Under the pieces are notes generated by a model, which saw only the letters and a list, made by a program, of their open reading frames with translations, did no database searches and was not told the origin of the DNA. Positions 25,901 to 36,945 of a stretch of DNA of 64,000 nucleotides are shown here, piece by piece. The position numbers and the translations under genes were made by a program. How positions within the stretch are numbered: position 1 is the first letter of the stretch; the number at the start of each line of letters is the position of its first letter. Location: positions 27,724,592 through 27,788,591 of the forward strand of contig CP141143.1 of NCBI GenBank assembly GCA_035235625.1. Reading direction: 5' to 3'. This DNA is from Saururus chinensis. Lineage: Eukaryota; Streptophyta; Magnoliopsida; Piperales; Saururaceae.

Positions 25901-26041
25901 TGCTCCAACAGGGACCAACACATCTTCTGGGATTCCTTTCATCCCACCCAAGCTGCTAATGCCATTATAGCTCAGGGGTGTTACAGTGAGTTGGCTACCA
26001 ACTGCCACCCAATTAGTGTCCTCCAGCTGGCACTGATATAG
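22965..26041 (+). CDS. GDSL-type esterase/lipase, five exons, complete
   Basis: A secreted SGNH/GDSL hydrolase acting on ester or lipid substrates; the substrate is unknown. Exons: 22965-23202, 23619-23746, 23812-24060, 25195-25447, 25821-26041. All introns are GT-AG and the phases agree, giving 362 residues, typical of the plant family. Residues 1-23 form a signal peptide ([15 protein letters not shown]). Block I is [14 protein letters not shown] with Ser37. The second block is [13 protein letters not shown]. The block III oxyanion Asn is in [11 protein letters not shown] (Asn169), and block V is FWDSFHPTQ with Asp327 and His330. Block IV-like [17 protein letters not shown] is in exon 4. All catalytic residues are present, so it looks functional. 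The start has a good context (CACCATGT), and the first hydrophobic run begins at once. Intron 3 (about 1.1 kb) holds decayed repeat; intron 4 holds a hairpin MITE. Confidence 0.95.
25519..25680. mobile_element. Hairpin MITE in GDSL intron 4
   Basis: A 14-bp perfect stem (ATAAGGGGGCACTG at 25570-25583, CAGTGCCCCCTTAT at 25596-25609) with a 12-nt loop lies at the centre of a longer imperfect inverted repeat. That repeat takes in TGATTGGTTTTCATGACCAG on the left and CTGGTCAGGATCAGAAAACA on the right. It is non-coding and lies wholly within the intron. Confidence 0.7.
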
Positions 26042-26314
26042 GTGTACAGTATTAAAAAGAGCTCATTCCCAGATTGAATAAATTAATGTTTGACATTAAA
26101 TTGCAGGTTTGGTTGCTCAAAATTGAATGAGTACTCAATATAAAGAAGTGAAAAGCCAGGATTTCTAGATAGGATGCAAAAATTATTCAGATGAAAGTAA
26201 ATATATTCAAGTTTGTAATAACTAGTACGTACATTGAATAATATAAAAGTGATTTCATTTGTATCAGTGTTAAGAATCCTCTCACCTTCCCATTATCTGT
26301 GAGGTAGTAATATA

Positions 26315-26411
26315 CTCCATTCATTTTATATTAAGTGTCATATTTGGTTTTTCAAAATGTATTAAAATTTGTTTGTCTTAAAAAATAAGACACTTATATA
26401 AGATGGAGAGA
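26315..26411. mobile_element. Short Stowaway-type MITE, GDSL 3' side
   Basis: CTCCATTCATTTTATATTAA at left pairs with TTATATAAGATGGAGAGAG at right; TA precedes the left end. It is 97 bp and begins about 275 bp after the GDSL stop codon. Confidence 0.65.
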
Positions 26412-26422
26412 GCATGAATGTA

Positions 26423-27436
26423 CTCCCTTCGTCATACATTAATATCTCCATTTAACAAAAAAGTTTTTCCCGTATTAATAGCTCCATTTAATAAAAAGTG
26501 TGTTCCATATTAATAGCTCTATTTTATTCAAGAACGTGTCTATATACACCCGAATAAACACCTCAGTAGCCCGTTTTATTGAAAAAATTCAACAATTTTT
26601 TTTCTCTTCTAATCCCAAAAACCCCTTTCTTTCTCTCATATACTACCTCAACCCAAAATAACCCCATCTTCTCCAACTACGACAAAGGTGCGACAATGTT
26701 GACAATGGCAGCTCTAACGACAAATGCGGAAATGACAATGTCAGCTCCACCCAGGCGTGGGCAAACCCTATATGGATGTCCAGATCTAGACACAAGGCTA
26801 GGGCCTCCCTAGCTTGCTGGGATAGCCCAACCAGGGTAACCCTTACCTAGGGCTGCCTAGTCTAGGACGGCCAGCTAGGCTGGGCTCAGAAAGTCACTAG
26901 CCAAGGAGGCCCTAGCTTGGGCTCGCTCAGCAAGGTTGGCCTTGGCCAGGGCAGTCTTGGACTACAGTCGCCAAGCCAAGGTGGCCTTGGCCAGGAGGGT
27001 GGCCTAGCCCGAGCTAGCTAGAGAGCTTGGCTAGGGCCGCCCAGTCCAAGGCCAATAGCCTTGGCTGGGCTTGCTTGCCTGGTCAAGCCCAACCAGGGCC
27101 ACCCTAGATGAGCGCGGACAAATCCCAGAGCCTGATTTGTCCATATTTTGCCATTGGCTGTTAGTGCCATACCGGCACTAGAGAAGAAGGAGAAGAAGTA
27201 TAAATGAGTAATATTAAAGGGGGGGTTTCCTATAGGATATATGAGAAACGGGTTACTGAGGGTTTTTTTTAGGTGTATATAGACACTATTTGTTGAATTT
27301 AAGTGGTTAGGTACTTTAAAAGGAATAGCATAAGCTTATTTTCCCTTCTCTTAGATGTGGGTTTCATCCTTCAATAAAAACTACTATTTTTTCAAATGTT
27401 AGTTTTTCCAATGTAGTTATTAATATGCGAGGGGAG
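26423..27436. mobile_element. Stowaway MITE expanded by a nested TIR element
   Basis: The left end CTCCCTTCGTCATACATTAA and the right end TATTAATATGCGAGGGGAG are flanked by TA on both sides (26421-26422 and 27437-27438). The outer sequence matches the 200-bp copy at 20019-20218, including the AATTTAAGTGGTTAGGTACT and CAATAAAAACTA blocks. It is about 1 kb because a second element (26536-27286) sits inside it. Confidence 0.8.
26536..27286. mobile_element. 751-bp TIR element nested in the Stowaway MITE
   Basis: The ends are GTGTCTATATACACC and its exact complement. Imperfect pairing continues through CCTCAGTAGCCCGTTT (left) and AAACGGGTTACTGAGG (right). The centre (about 26750-27110) is GC-rich, with many GGCCTTGGC and CTAGGGC words and internal inverted pairs. 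No target duplication was found, so the superfamily is open. The 77-codon ORF inside is not a recognised gene. Confidence 0.7.
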
Positions 27437-27438
27437 TA

Positions 27439-28470
27439 TAATTCATTAATTGTAAGTTATACAATAAAGGAGAACATCTAATAGACTTCAAAACATGCAC
27501 TTCTACGGCTCACAACAATCAATATATAGGCCCCACATGTTGGCATGAGGCCTGTATGTGGAGGTCGTTTATCATGACCTGCTTCAAGAATTGAGCACAA
27601 AGATTAAACTCTCTATGGGATGCCTCTCCCTTAATTCCTTAATTAATTTCACTGAATTCTCCTCCAATTCACTTAATTAGTCCCTAATCTTCTACCATTC
27701 TGACCTTAATCCCGTCTTCGATGCATATTAACTACTTGGTTCACAACAATAATGTGAAATTGTGTAAAACAAAACTAGGGAAATGCATAAAATTTTGACA
27801 TAGACAAGAGAAAAGGGAAAAATAACTTCAAAAATGTAAGTGGATTTCAAAAGTTGGCCTTTCACATCCAACCCCAACCATTTCCTCGCCCACCCTCTTT
27901 GACTCTCACTCCTCATTCCATGTAATATCTTGCCTCTTCCCACAATCATAGCTCCCTCTTCATACACTTTTCTCCAGCTCTAACTCTACAACTACAACAA
28001 AAATTGCAGCCACAATGGACAATACCAGAGCTAGGAAGTATATTTTCATGTATTGTAGAATCTCACCACTTGCAAAGCCAATTTATAGTGCACAACTCCC
28101 AAATTCTCAGCAAAAACAAGATGTTTCTCATATGCTTCCTATGGACTAGTCATCTAAGGAACACAAAGAGATGTTTGTTGCTAGGTGAGCTGAATTAGCA
28201 ACCATTTTCTATTGTCCACTTGCAAATCTTCAATTGGGTCTGTAGGAAATTCTATATTGAATTGGAAAAGCAGGGTCCTGCTCACATGGGGACTACTTAT
28301 TGATTGCAAAGATCCCGATATGGCACCTACACACCGGTGCTAGTAACTTTTAATGCATGAAACTAGCAGTAGGGTCTAGGGTTTGCTCCACCATGATGCA
28401 TAAGTGATATAGACTAGTTAGCATTGAAGTATATGAAGCATTGGGATCGCATAAAGAAAAATCAGAATTT
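27439..28470. other. Intergenic DNA, nothing recognised
   Basis: AT-rich, with short unsupported ORFs only. The end of this interval (about 28415) may begin the leader of the Ty3 fossil that follows. Confidence 0.4.
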
Positions 28471-31400
28471 ACTCTCTAGTGATCGATTGGCACTTATAGG
28501 TGATCGATTGGGCTAGCAATCAATCTCGTAAAGTGATCAATCTACATGAGAAATCGCTTAGTGTAAAACAAAGACGAGATTTAGTAATCGATTGGTATGT
28601 CTAAGTGATCAATCGATGCTACAACGATATGGTTTTTAACGTCGTTTTGGATTAGAATTTGATTCCAAATTGATTTCTTTTTAGTAGTTTATTTTTCTAG
28701 GAGTCTTTATTCCATATTTCTTTGATTATTTAGGGATTTTCTCATTAATTTGGATTGATTAGTCATAAGGTAGTTAGATATTAAACTCTTTATTTATAAT
28801 TCTACTACTAGGAATTGTATAATACTTGGCTCTTCCAAGAAGGCCAGAAATTCTATAATTTTCTAATATTTTGAAAAAGAAGAAGATGTCATTCCTTTCT
28901 TCTTTAATTTTCCTCTATTTTATGTGAATTTACTATTAAAATTCATTAAAGATGAAGGTTATGTGCGCATATAGCTAGATTCATCGAATGAAATTCCTTT
29001 CATTAATCCAGCCCTACATCAGTTGGTGGCCCTATGCATGTCCAACATGCTGCCTCAACGCTATGGAGAATGTGTTACAAGAATTGATGAAATTAATGAT
29101 CGTGATGAAGTACCAAAATTGTCATGGCAAGTTGAGTAGCTGATGTCAGATGGCTGATTTGATGGTCGTCATTGCTCGATAAAATCCTAACTTGGCTTAG
29201 CCTAATGTCCAAGTTGATGATGACGAGTCAGATATTGATGGCCCAACAAGAACCCTTTCACCAACACTGCCCTACGTGGTGATGACGAGGTAGACCAATT
29301 GCCTTGCCATGAAGCCGGTCAACTGGGCGAATCCCACCACGAGCGCCAAGGAGACCATAGGTTTATTTGCCCCCAAGGCAAGATGATATGGTGAAGTGGC
29401 GCTGAGAGGCCGGTTTGAAGATTGATATCCTTGAATTCATGGTGGGATGTAGCCTAAATAGTTTCTAGATTGGGTTGTCAATGTAGAAGACATCTTTGAC
29501 TTAAAGGAGGTTCCAAAAGACAAGTGTGTTCCCTTGGTAGCGCCTCACTTTCAAGATTGAGAAGCCGCATGGTGGCAACAAATTAAATCTACTCATGCGC
29601 ACCAAGGTAAACCAAAGATCATTGAATGGGAGAAGTTGAAGAAGCACATGAAGCAAGACTTCTTACCCTACAATTTTACTCAAGTGATGTATCAGTGATT
29701 ACAAGACCTATGGCAAGGATTGAAATCGGTGGATAAATACACTAAGGAGTTCTATCAATTGCTACACCATAATGATTTGGTTGAATCAAAAGAACAACAT
29801 GTGTCTCGTTATATTGGAGGTATGCGTTAAAATTTTAAAGAGTCCTTGAACTTGTTTCATACTTTTTCTTTGTTAGAAGAACATTCTATAGCAATCTACT
29901 TGGAGAAGCAGCAAAGCCCCATTGGCTACCGCTTTGGGACGACATGTGACACTTCTCAATGCTAGCCCCACCAATTCCATTAGTGTAAAAGCCCCTTCTA
30001 AAGTTGCACCTCAAAGCACTCAGAACATCACCAAAGCCTCTACAAGTGCTAGACCAAAGTGTTTTAAATGTGGTGGTATGAGTTATAGAGTGGCAGATTG
30101 TCCTTGCAACAACTGGAATGGTCAAGGATTGTTCAATGAATATGATGAGGATTCTAAATTTTATGATGTTTGTCATGGATACACTAATACTATATATGAT
30201 GAGGAAGAAATACCGAATAAAGAGATAGTGGAAAGTGATTATGGAGAAGTTTTTGTGACACGTCGCCTTTGCTTTGCCCTTAAGGATATGGAAGGTGATT
30301 GTTGGTTGATGAACAACATATTTCCACTGCTTGCATTATTGGAAGCAAGGTTTGCAATCGTGTGTTTGATTCATGAAGTTGTGACAATGTCGTGGTTGAA
30401 GTGGTAGTTTAAAAGTTTCAATTAAGCACTACACCCCATCCCATCCATCCACACTTTCTTAGTTGAAGAAAGGAAGTGAGGCACAAGTCTCTAAATTATG
30501 TTTTGTCCATTTTTCTATTGGTTCTACATATAAGGATAAGATATGGTGTAATGTGTTGTTATGGATGTTTGTCATTATTACTGAGGCATCCTTGGCAATA
30601 TAATTGTTGTGTGATGTATGATAGTCGTAAGAACACCCATAGTTTTATGTGGAATAACACAAAAATTGTTCTTGTGTTTCATAAGGATGAGTTGATTAAA
30701 CCTCAAAATAACAAAGAGGTGACTCTTTTGTCTAAGGAAAAATTTCTTGAAGAATTGAAGGGAGGTGATGTTGTCTATGCCTTAGTTTCTACAGACCCGA
30801 TGATGTTAAACCTTTGGTGTATGAGTTTCATGATATTTTTTTGGTGTCCCAACCATATAGATTGCCACCCCTTAGAGATATCTGGCATTAGATGGACCTA
30901 GTGCCTAAATCTATGCTTCCTAATCGTCCTCATTATCGGATGAGTCCAAAGGAGCATGAGAAGCTTCAGTTACTAGTCCTTGAGTTATAGAGCAAAGGAC
31001 ATATTAGAGAGAGTTTGAGTCCATGTATTGTGCCAGCTTTGCTTACACCAAAGAAGGATGGTAGTTGGCATATGTATAGATAGTAAAGCCATTAATAAAG
31101 TTACTGTCACAACCGTTTCCTTATTCTCTACCTTGATGATTTACTTGATTAGTTGAGTGGTGCTTCTATCTTTAGCAAACTTGATTTAAAAAGTGGTTAT
31201 CATTAAATCGAAATTAGACAAAGTGATGAATAGAAGACAACTTTCAAGACAAGAAAAGGGTTACATGAATGGTTGGTCTGGGTTGTCGAATGCCCTAACA
31301 CATTCATGAGGGTGATGAAATAGTTTTTAAACCCTTTATTGGCAGATTTGTGGTGGTCTATTGCGATTATATACTTATTTATAGTTTTGATATTGATTCT

Positions 31401-34400
31401 CATTTACAACATCTATTAGATCTTCTAGTTGTTCTTCGCAGGGATAAACCTTTTGTAGATATTAAGAAGTGTTATTTTATGCAAGATTTTGTACTCTTCC
31501 TTGGGTGTCTCAAAAGATGGAATAGTTGTAGATGAGAGTAAGGTTGATGCGGTGAAATATTGGCTAACACCTACTAATATAAATGAGGTACCTAGTTTCC
31601 ATTGGTTGGCTTCTTTCTATCGGAGGTTTGTTCCCCATTTTAGTACCATTATGGCTCCTATTACTGATTGTATAAAAGTTAGGATCTTTTGTTAGAGTGA
31701 TATAGCTGGAAGTACCTTTGTTCTTATTAAGGAGAAACTTGTTTCAGCGTATGTGTTAGTCTTACCCAACTTTGTCAAGCCTTTTGAGTTACATTGTCAT
31801 ACTTCAAAGGTTGGTATTGGGGCTTTGCTAAGTCAAGAGCATCATCTAATCGCTTATTTCAGTAAGAAGTTATCAGGAGCATAAGGAAGATATAATACAT
31901 ATGATGTTAAGTTTTATTCGGTTGTCCAAGCACTTCAACATTGGATGCATTATTTAATTCATGCAAAGTTTATTCTATATTTTGATCATTCTACTCTTAA
32001 GCATATTAATAGCCAAGAGAAATTGTCTATTAGACATGCACAATGGGGATCTTATTTGCAGAAGTTTACTTTTGTGCTTAATAATAAGTCTAGAGTTCAG
32101 AACAAGGTTGCAGACACCTTGAGTCATCGAGCATGCTTACTCACTAATACGCGTACTCATGTATTAAGGTTTGATTCATTTCAAGAGTTATCGATTGTTG
32201 ATCCTTTCTTTTCTAAGGTTTTATTTGAACTTGAGACAAGACATAAATAAGATTATTTGTTGCATGCTGGGTTTCTTTTCAAAAGCAATCTGTTAAGCGT
32301 TCGTACTTGTAGCCTTCGCATGAAAATTATTAAGGAGTTGCATGATGTATGGGCATAGATAAGACTTTTCAACTTGTTTCTTCTTCTTTTTTTATGGCCA
32401 TCTATGCCTAGGGAGGTTTATTGATTTGTTGAGATGTGTCACATATACCATATGGCCAAAGGGACATTTACTAATGCTGGATTATACATGTTTTTACCTA
32501 CCCCATCTCAATCATGGTCAAACATTAGCATGGACTTTGTTCTTGGACTACCTCACACTTAGAGAGGGATGGATGCTATCTATGTAAGATCTCTAACTTT
32601 AACCTTTTTTAATTTCTATTTAATTACGTGATATGTGTGGTTTTGCTTAAAGTACCGGTTTGACTAGATTTTGGGGTTAAGGGTTAATAATTATAGTTTT
32701 GAGAAGGTTTAATTGCATTTTTATAAGTTTTAATGTCAAACTTGATTTATCCAATTTTTATTTATTTTATGGGAATTTATGATAATTTTTCCTAAATTAA
32801 GAGTGTGGACCCCACCATGGGCCTCACGCCCATGATTGGACGGCATGTGACACACATGACCCTAAACTTTAATTATTTTAAATCAATGAGTTTTAGGATG
32901 ATTAAACTCATTTTTAGCCCCTAATTAGCCACTTAGGGCATTTTTACCATATATTTACATCCCAACAATTTGTAAACATAGCCCAATACTTTACTATATA
33001 AAGAAAAACCGTAGTCATTTACCTAATTATGGAAAGGTTATGCAAGGGAGAAGAAGGTGATCAACCACCATTTCCCAAATAGGAAAATTCGATTTATGTG
33101 AGTTTTTACCCTAATCTTTCGATTTTCCGCTTAATCCTTCTTATCCTCATTTCCCCAAATGGATTCTTGATTCTCCCGTTAAAAATCTTATTTTTAATTT
33201 CAATTTCAAACCCTAAATAGGCGATTTTCATTTTTAATAAAAAGAAATCATAGATCTACCTATTTTTAAGTTGATTTAAGCTTATTAGTCGATTTTAATT
33301 AAGTATTAACAAAAAACCCTAATTTTGGGTATGATTTCTTGAGGAGTAAAGCTTCTTTGTTGATCCAAAGACTTCATAGATGTAAGAGAACTTCATCTCC
33401 TATGGTTTTATCCATTAGATTGCATGTTTGAAGGTTTATGTAGATTCTTACTTCATTTTGTGCTTTAATGGCGATTTATTAAAATATGTTATTTATTATT
33501 ATTTTCTTGTAATTAAGCATAAAAATGATTAGATATATCATGTTCTAGGGTTGTATTTTGATATTATGAAGTTCTATGGTGATTTTAGAATTTATCTTGA
33601 ATTTTTGGATATTTTCAGTTTGAATTCATGAAGGTTGAAGATGAACCAAAAAAGGAGCAAAAAGTGAATAATTAAGGGCGTTGGAACTGCCCAATAATTG
33701 TTTGAATGGCCGACCATTCAAACAGCCTATTTGGCAGTTCGAATGACCTGGCATTCAAATGGCCTGACAGAACATTTGAACAGCCAAATGACAGATTTTG
33801 TCATTTTATCCATTCTTGTGTATTTTGGCTATTATTTGTCATATTCTTATAAATCCAATTCCTTATGATTAAAATTAGTTATTATTACCTATAAATGATG
33901 TTGTGATTGCATGTGGACCAACTTGGAATTTTTGATTTAGTTCAAGCATGATTTAGGCTATATTTGTTTTAATTTTAGCATGATATGCTACTTTTCTTAA
34001 ATTCATGTTTGATGACTACTTCTTGATTACTTGATGATTCTAATAGATTTAACCATGATGAGGTAAATATATGCTTGCACATGTTATATTAATTTTAGGA
34101 AAATCATGTATTCCATGTTCTAGCTTAAGTATATGTTTGTCCTTGTTTAGGTCTAGCATGATGTTATACTTGTCTTAAACTCGTATTTCGATGTTTTCAT
34201 CACACTTACTTCATGATTTCAGTAGGGTAGGACTATGATAAAATTATGCATGCATGCATACATAACGTTGATTATAGTTTGTTCATGTTTCATATGTATT
34301 AGCTTAGGCTTAAACACTACCACTTATGTACACACTTGTGTAAATGTTTACGAAATTTTATTTGACACAAATGGACCGTGTTTAATGCACATGTGGACTT

Positions 34401-34574
34401 ATTTGGGCATGTCTCTTATATTTGGGACTCATGTAACATTGCTCACGTATGTATCGTGTTGCATGGATCATGAACATGATTTATAAATGAGATTAGTCAT
34501 GATTATCCATATTTGATCGATTGGATGTCATTGGTTGTTGAATTAATCGATTGGAGACTTGTCGATTCAGTGTT

Positions 34575-34880
34575 ACATCTGAAAGGATGGGGTTTTACGT
34601 CCAATGGATGGGGTTTTACGTCCCTTTGAGGACGTGTTTCCTCCTCGGGTGAGAAGAGCATAATACTATATAAGTTATTTGATAAGTCTATATGGACCCT
34701 AAGAATCCAAGATGGTATGTCTGTGTGCATCGGCTTATCGCGTACAATTTGCTTGGGACTTTGGCCTTGATGAGCAGTTTGCTTGGGACTTCAGTCTTGA
34801 TGAGTAGGTTTGCTCAGGGCATCAGCCTTGATGAGAAGTTTGCTTGGGGTTTCGACCTTGATGAGCGGGTTTATTTTTCT
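34575..34880. repeat. Two short minisatellites in the solo LTR
   Basis: The unit GGATGGGGTTTTACGTCC occurs twice at about 34582-34635. A unit of about 33 bp (GTTTGCTTGGGACTT then CCTTGATGAGC) occurs four times at about 34740-34870. Confidence 0.75.
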
Positions 34881-35209
34881 CAATTGTGAGACGTTCATCA
34901 TTTATTGTTGCATGTGTATGGGAGATAATGCTCATTGACACAGATTATGTAGGAACAATGGAGCTTATGTTACACATGTGATTATGATATGATTTGCATG
35001 AATATGCAGGATGGTGTGTGTAGTTGTTACACTTGATTGGGTGAATGCTTTTTATTGAGAAATAGATATGCATGATATGTTTATGTTGAGAAATGATTCA
35101 TGAAGGATGTGGTTATAAAAATGAGTTTCACATATTTACACATGAGGTGTATATATTTTATGAGCTATGTTTAAATCCATGATGCACAAGTGGTATGGTA
35201 TGTGCTTAT

Positions 35210-35460
35210 AGAATGCGAATTATAACATGATATGTAGGTGGCATGAGTATGTGATGATGAATTATGTTATATATAGCATGATATGAAGGTGGCATGGCTA
35301 TATGATGCCGATGATATATGTTATATATAGCATGATATGTAGGTGGCATACTTATGTGATGATGAGATATGTTATACATAGCATGACATGTAGGTGACAT
35401 GACTATGTGTTGATGAGATATATTATAGATAGCATGACATGCATTGGCATAAGTAGATGT
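35210..35460. repeat. About 60-bp tandem repeat in the solo LTR
   Basis: Roughly four copies of a unit containing GTAGGTGGCATGA, TATGTGATGATGA and TATATAGCATGATATG. They produce a run of His/Tyr/Met-rich low-complexity ORF on the minus strand, which is not a gene. Confidence 0.8.
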
Positions 35461-36945
35461 TTATGAATTGTAAATTATGACATGAATGCACAGGTTTGTG
35501 TTTATTCCATGATGAATGGGCATTGTGGTTGATTACGTGATGAGTATTATGCTGATTATGTCTGTATTGTCATTATGAATTTACTTTCCGTATTAAAACC
35601 CTTGTTGATCTTTGGTTCACCCCTCTTTGTTTATGTTTTATTTTGGGGCTGCATATCGTTCCATACAATTTGCTTGGACAGGCTCTTTGTGGAACATGGG
35701 GATGGCGTTGACCATTGAGGGGATGGGTTTTATAGAGATGTCTTAATTATGTTAGTTTGATTACATATCATGTTAAGATTATATTTTAGACTCTACTTCA
35801 CACTTTATTAGTCAATGTTGGCTTAGACTCTTATTAGCTATTGTGAGCTTAGACTTATTTTTAGACATGTGTAGGTTGTTTATGACTAAGGATGTGGGTA
35901 TGTGTGGACTAATATTTTCTTAATTAGTAGTCATTTCTTTGCTCATTTTGCTTTTGTACAAAGTATATATTCGCAACTCCCTAGTGTTCAACCCAAAGAT
36001 GAGTTAAGTCTTCTGCAGTCCAACTATACTTCATCGCGCCACGTGCCACTTCCTTCTTAGACTGGGTTTGGCTCGGGGGTGGCATGTGCTGAGGTGTGAC
36101 AATCTATGTGGTTGGCTACATATTCTCCAAGATGGTTCATTTTATTGTCTACAAAAAGTCCAATAATGTATCTCATGTTGCATTACTATTCTTTTAGGAG
36201 GTATATCATTTACATCGTTTACCATTGTCCATTGTTTCTAATAGAGATACTCATTTTCTAAGTCATTTTTTGTGTTCTCTATGGAAAATGACAAATATGT
36301 ATTTGGATTTTAGTAGTGCTTACCATCCTCAAACAAATGGGTAGACAGAGGTAGTTAATCGATCCCTAGGAAACTTATTGACAAGTTTGGTGGGTGTTAA
36401 TCTCAAATCTTGGGATCAACATTTATATAAGGCTAAATTTGCTTACAACATAAGTGTGAATCAAAGTATAGGCTTTAGTCCATTTACTATTATTTATGGT
36501 TTTAATCCTCGCTCTCCATTGAATCTAGCTCCTATTCTAGATGTGAAGAGGTTGCATGGTTGGGATGAAGACTTTATATCACACTTGGAAGATATTCATT
36601 TTGATACTCTTAAGAAATTACGTGTATCCAATGATAAGGTAGCTGAAGATTTGAAAAGAAAACATGTGGATATTCATGTTGGTGATTTTGTTTCGGCTAT
36701 TTTGACCAAATATAGATTTTTTGTTGGAAAATATAATAAATTATTAGCAAAGAACGTTAGGCCTTTAGAGATTGTGCACAGGATTAATTCTAATGCCTAT
36801 CAATCAAGCTTCCTAATCACATTTGCACTTCAGATGTTTTCAATGTTAAACATCTTATTCCTTATCTTGATGATGCTTCAGATGATGATAATATGAATTC
36901 AAAGACAAAATTTTCCAAACCATGGGAGGATGATGCAAACTAGTT

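Larger units (their letters stand above)
32583..36101 (+). mobile_element. 3.5-kb solo LTR inserted in the Ty3 integrase
   Basis: Begins TGTAAGATCTC, ends GAGGTGTGACA, and is flanked by a perfect 5-bp duplication ATCTA (32578-32582 and 36102-36106) with integrase sequence on both sides. A TATA box (TATATAAAG) lies at 32995-33003. No gag or pol lies inside, so it is a solo LTR left by recombination between two LTRs. An inverted fragment of the same family occurs at 48780-53511. It holds several minisatellites. Confidence 0.85.
28471..36945 (+). mobile_element. Ty3/gypsy retroelement fossil, split by a solo LTR
   Basis: The domain order is gag (about 29040-29900), CCHC zinc knuckle (about 30058-30110, CFKCGGMSYRVADC), reverse transcriptase (about 30900-31500, with FSKLDLKSGYH and VVYCDYILIYS), RNase H (about 31780-32150) and integrase. 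The integrase is split, with parts at 32280-32577 and 36107-36900. RT and RNase H before integrase is the Ty3/gypsy order. The leader at 28480-28640 is rich in GATCGATTGG-like words. Clear LTRs of its own were not identified. It is broken by many changes and is old. The lineage within Ty3 is not assigned. Confidence 0.85.

Noticed and set aside
35200-35460. Regularly spaced repeats that could suggest an array such as CRISPR
   Set aside because: The spacers are themselves repeats of the same 60-bp unit; it is a minisatellite in a plant LTR.
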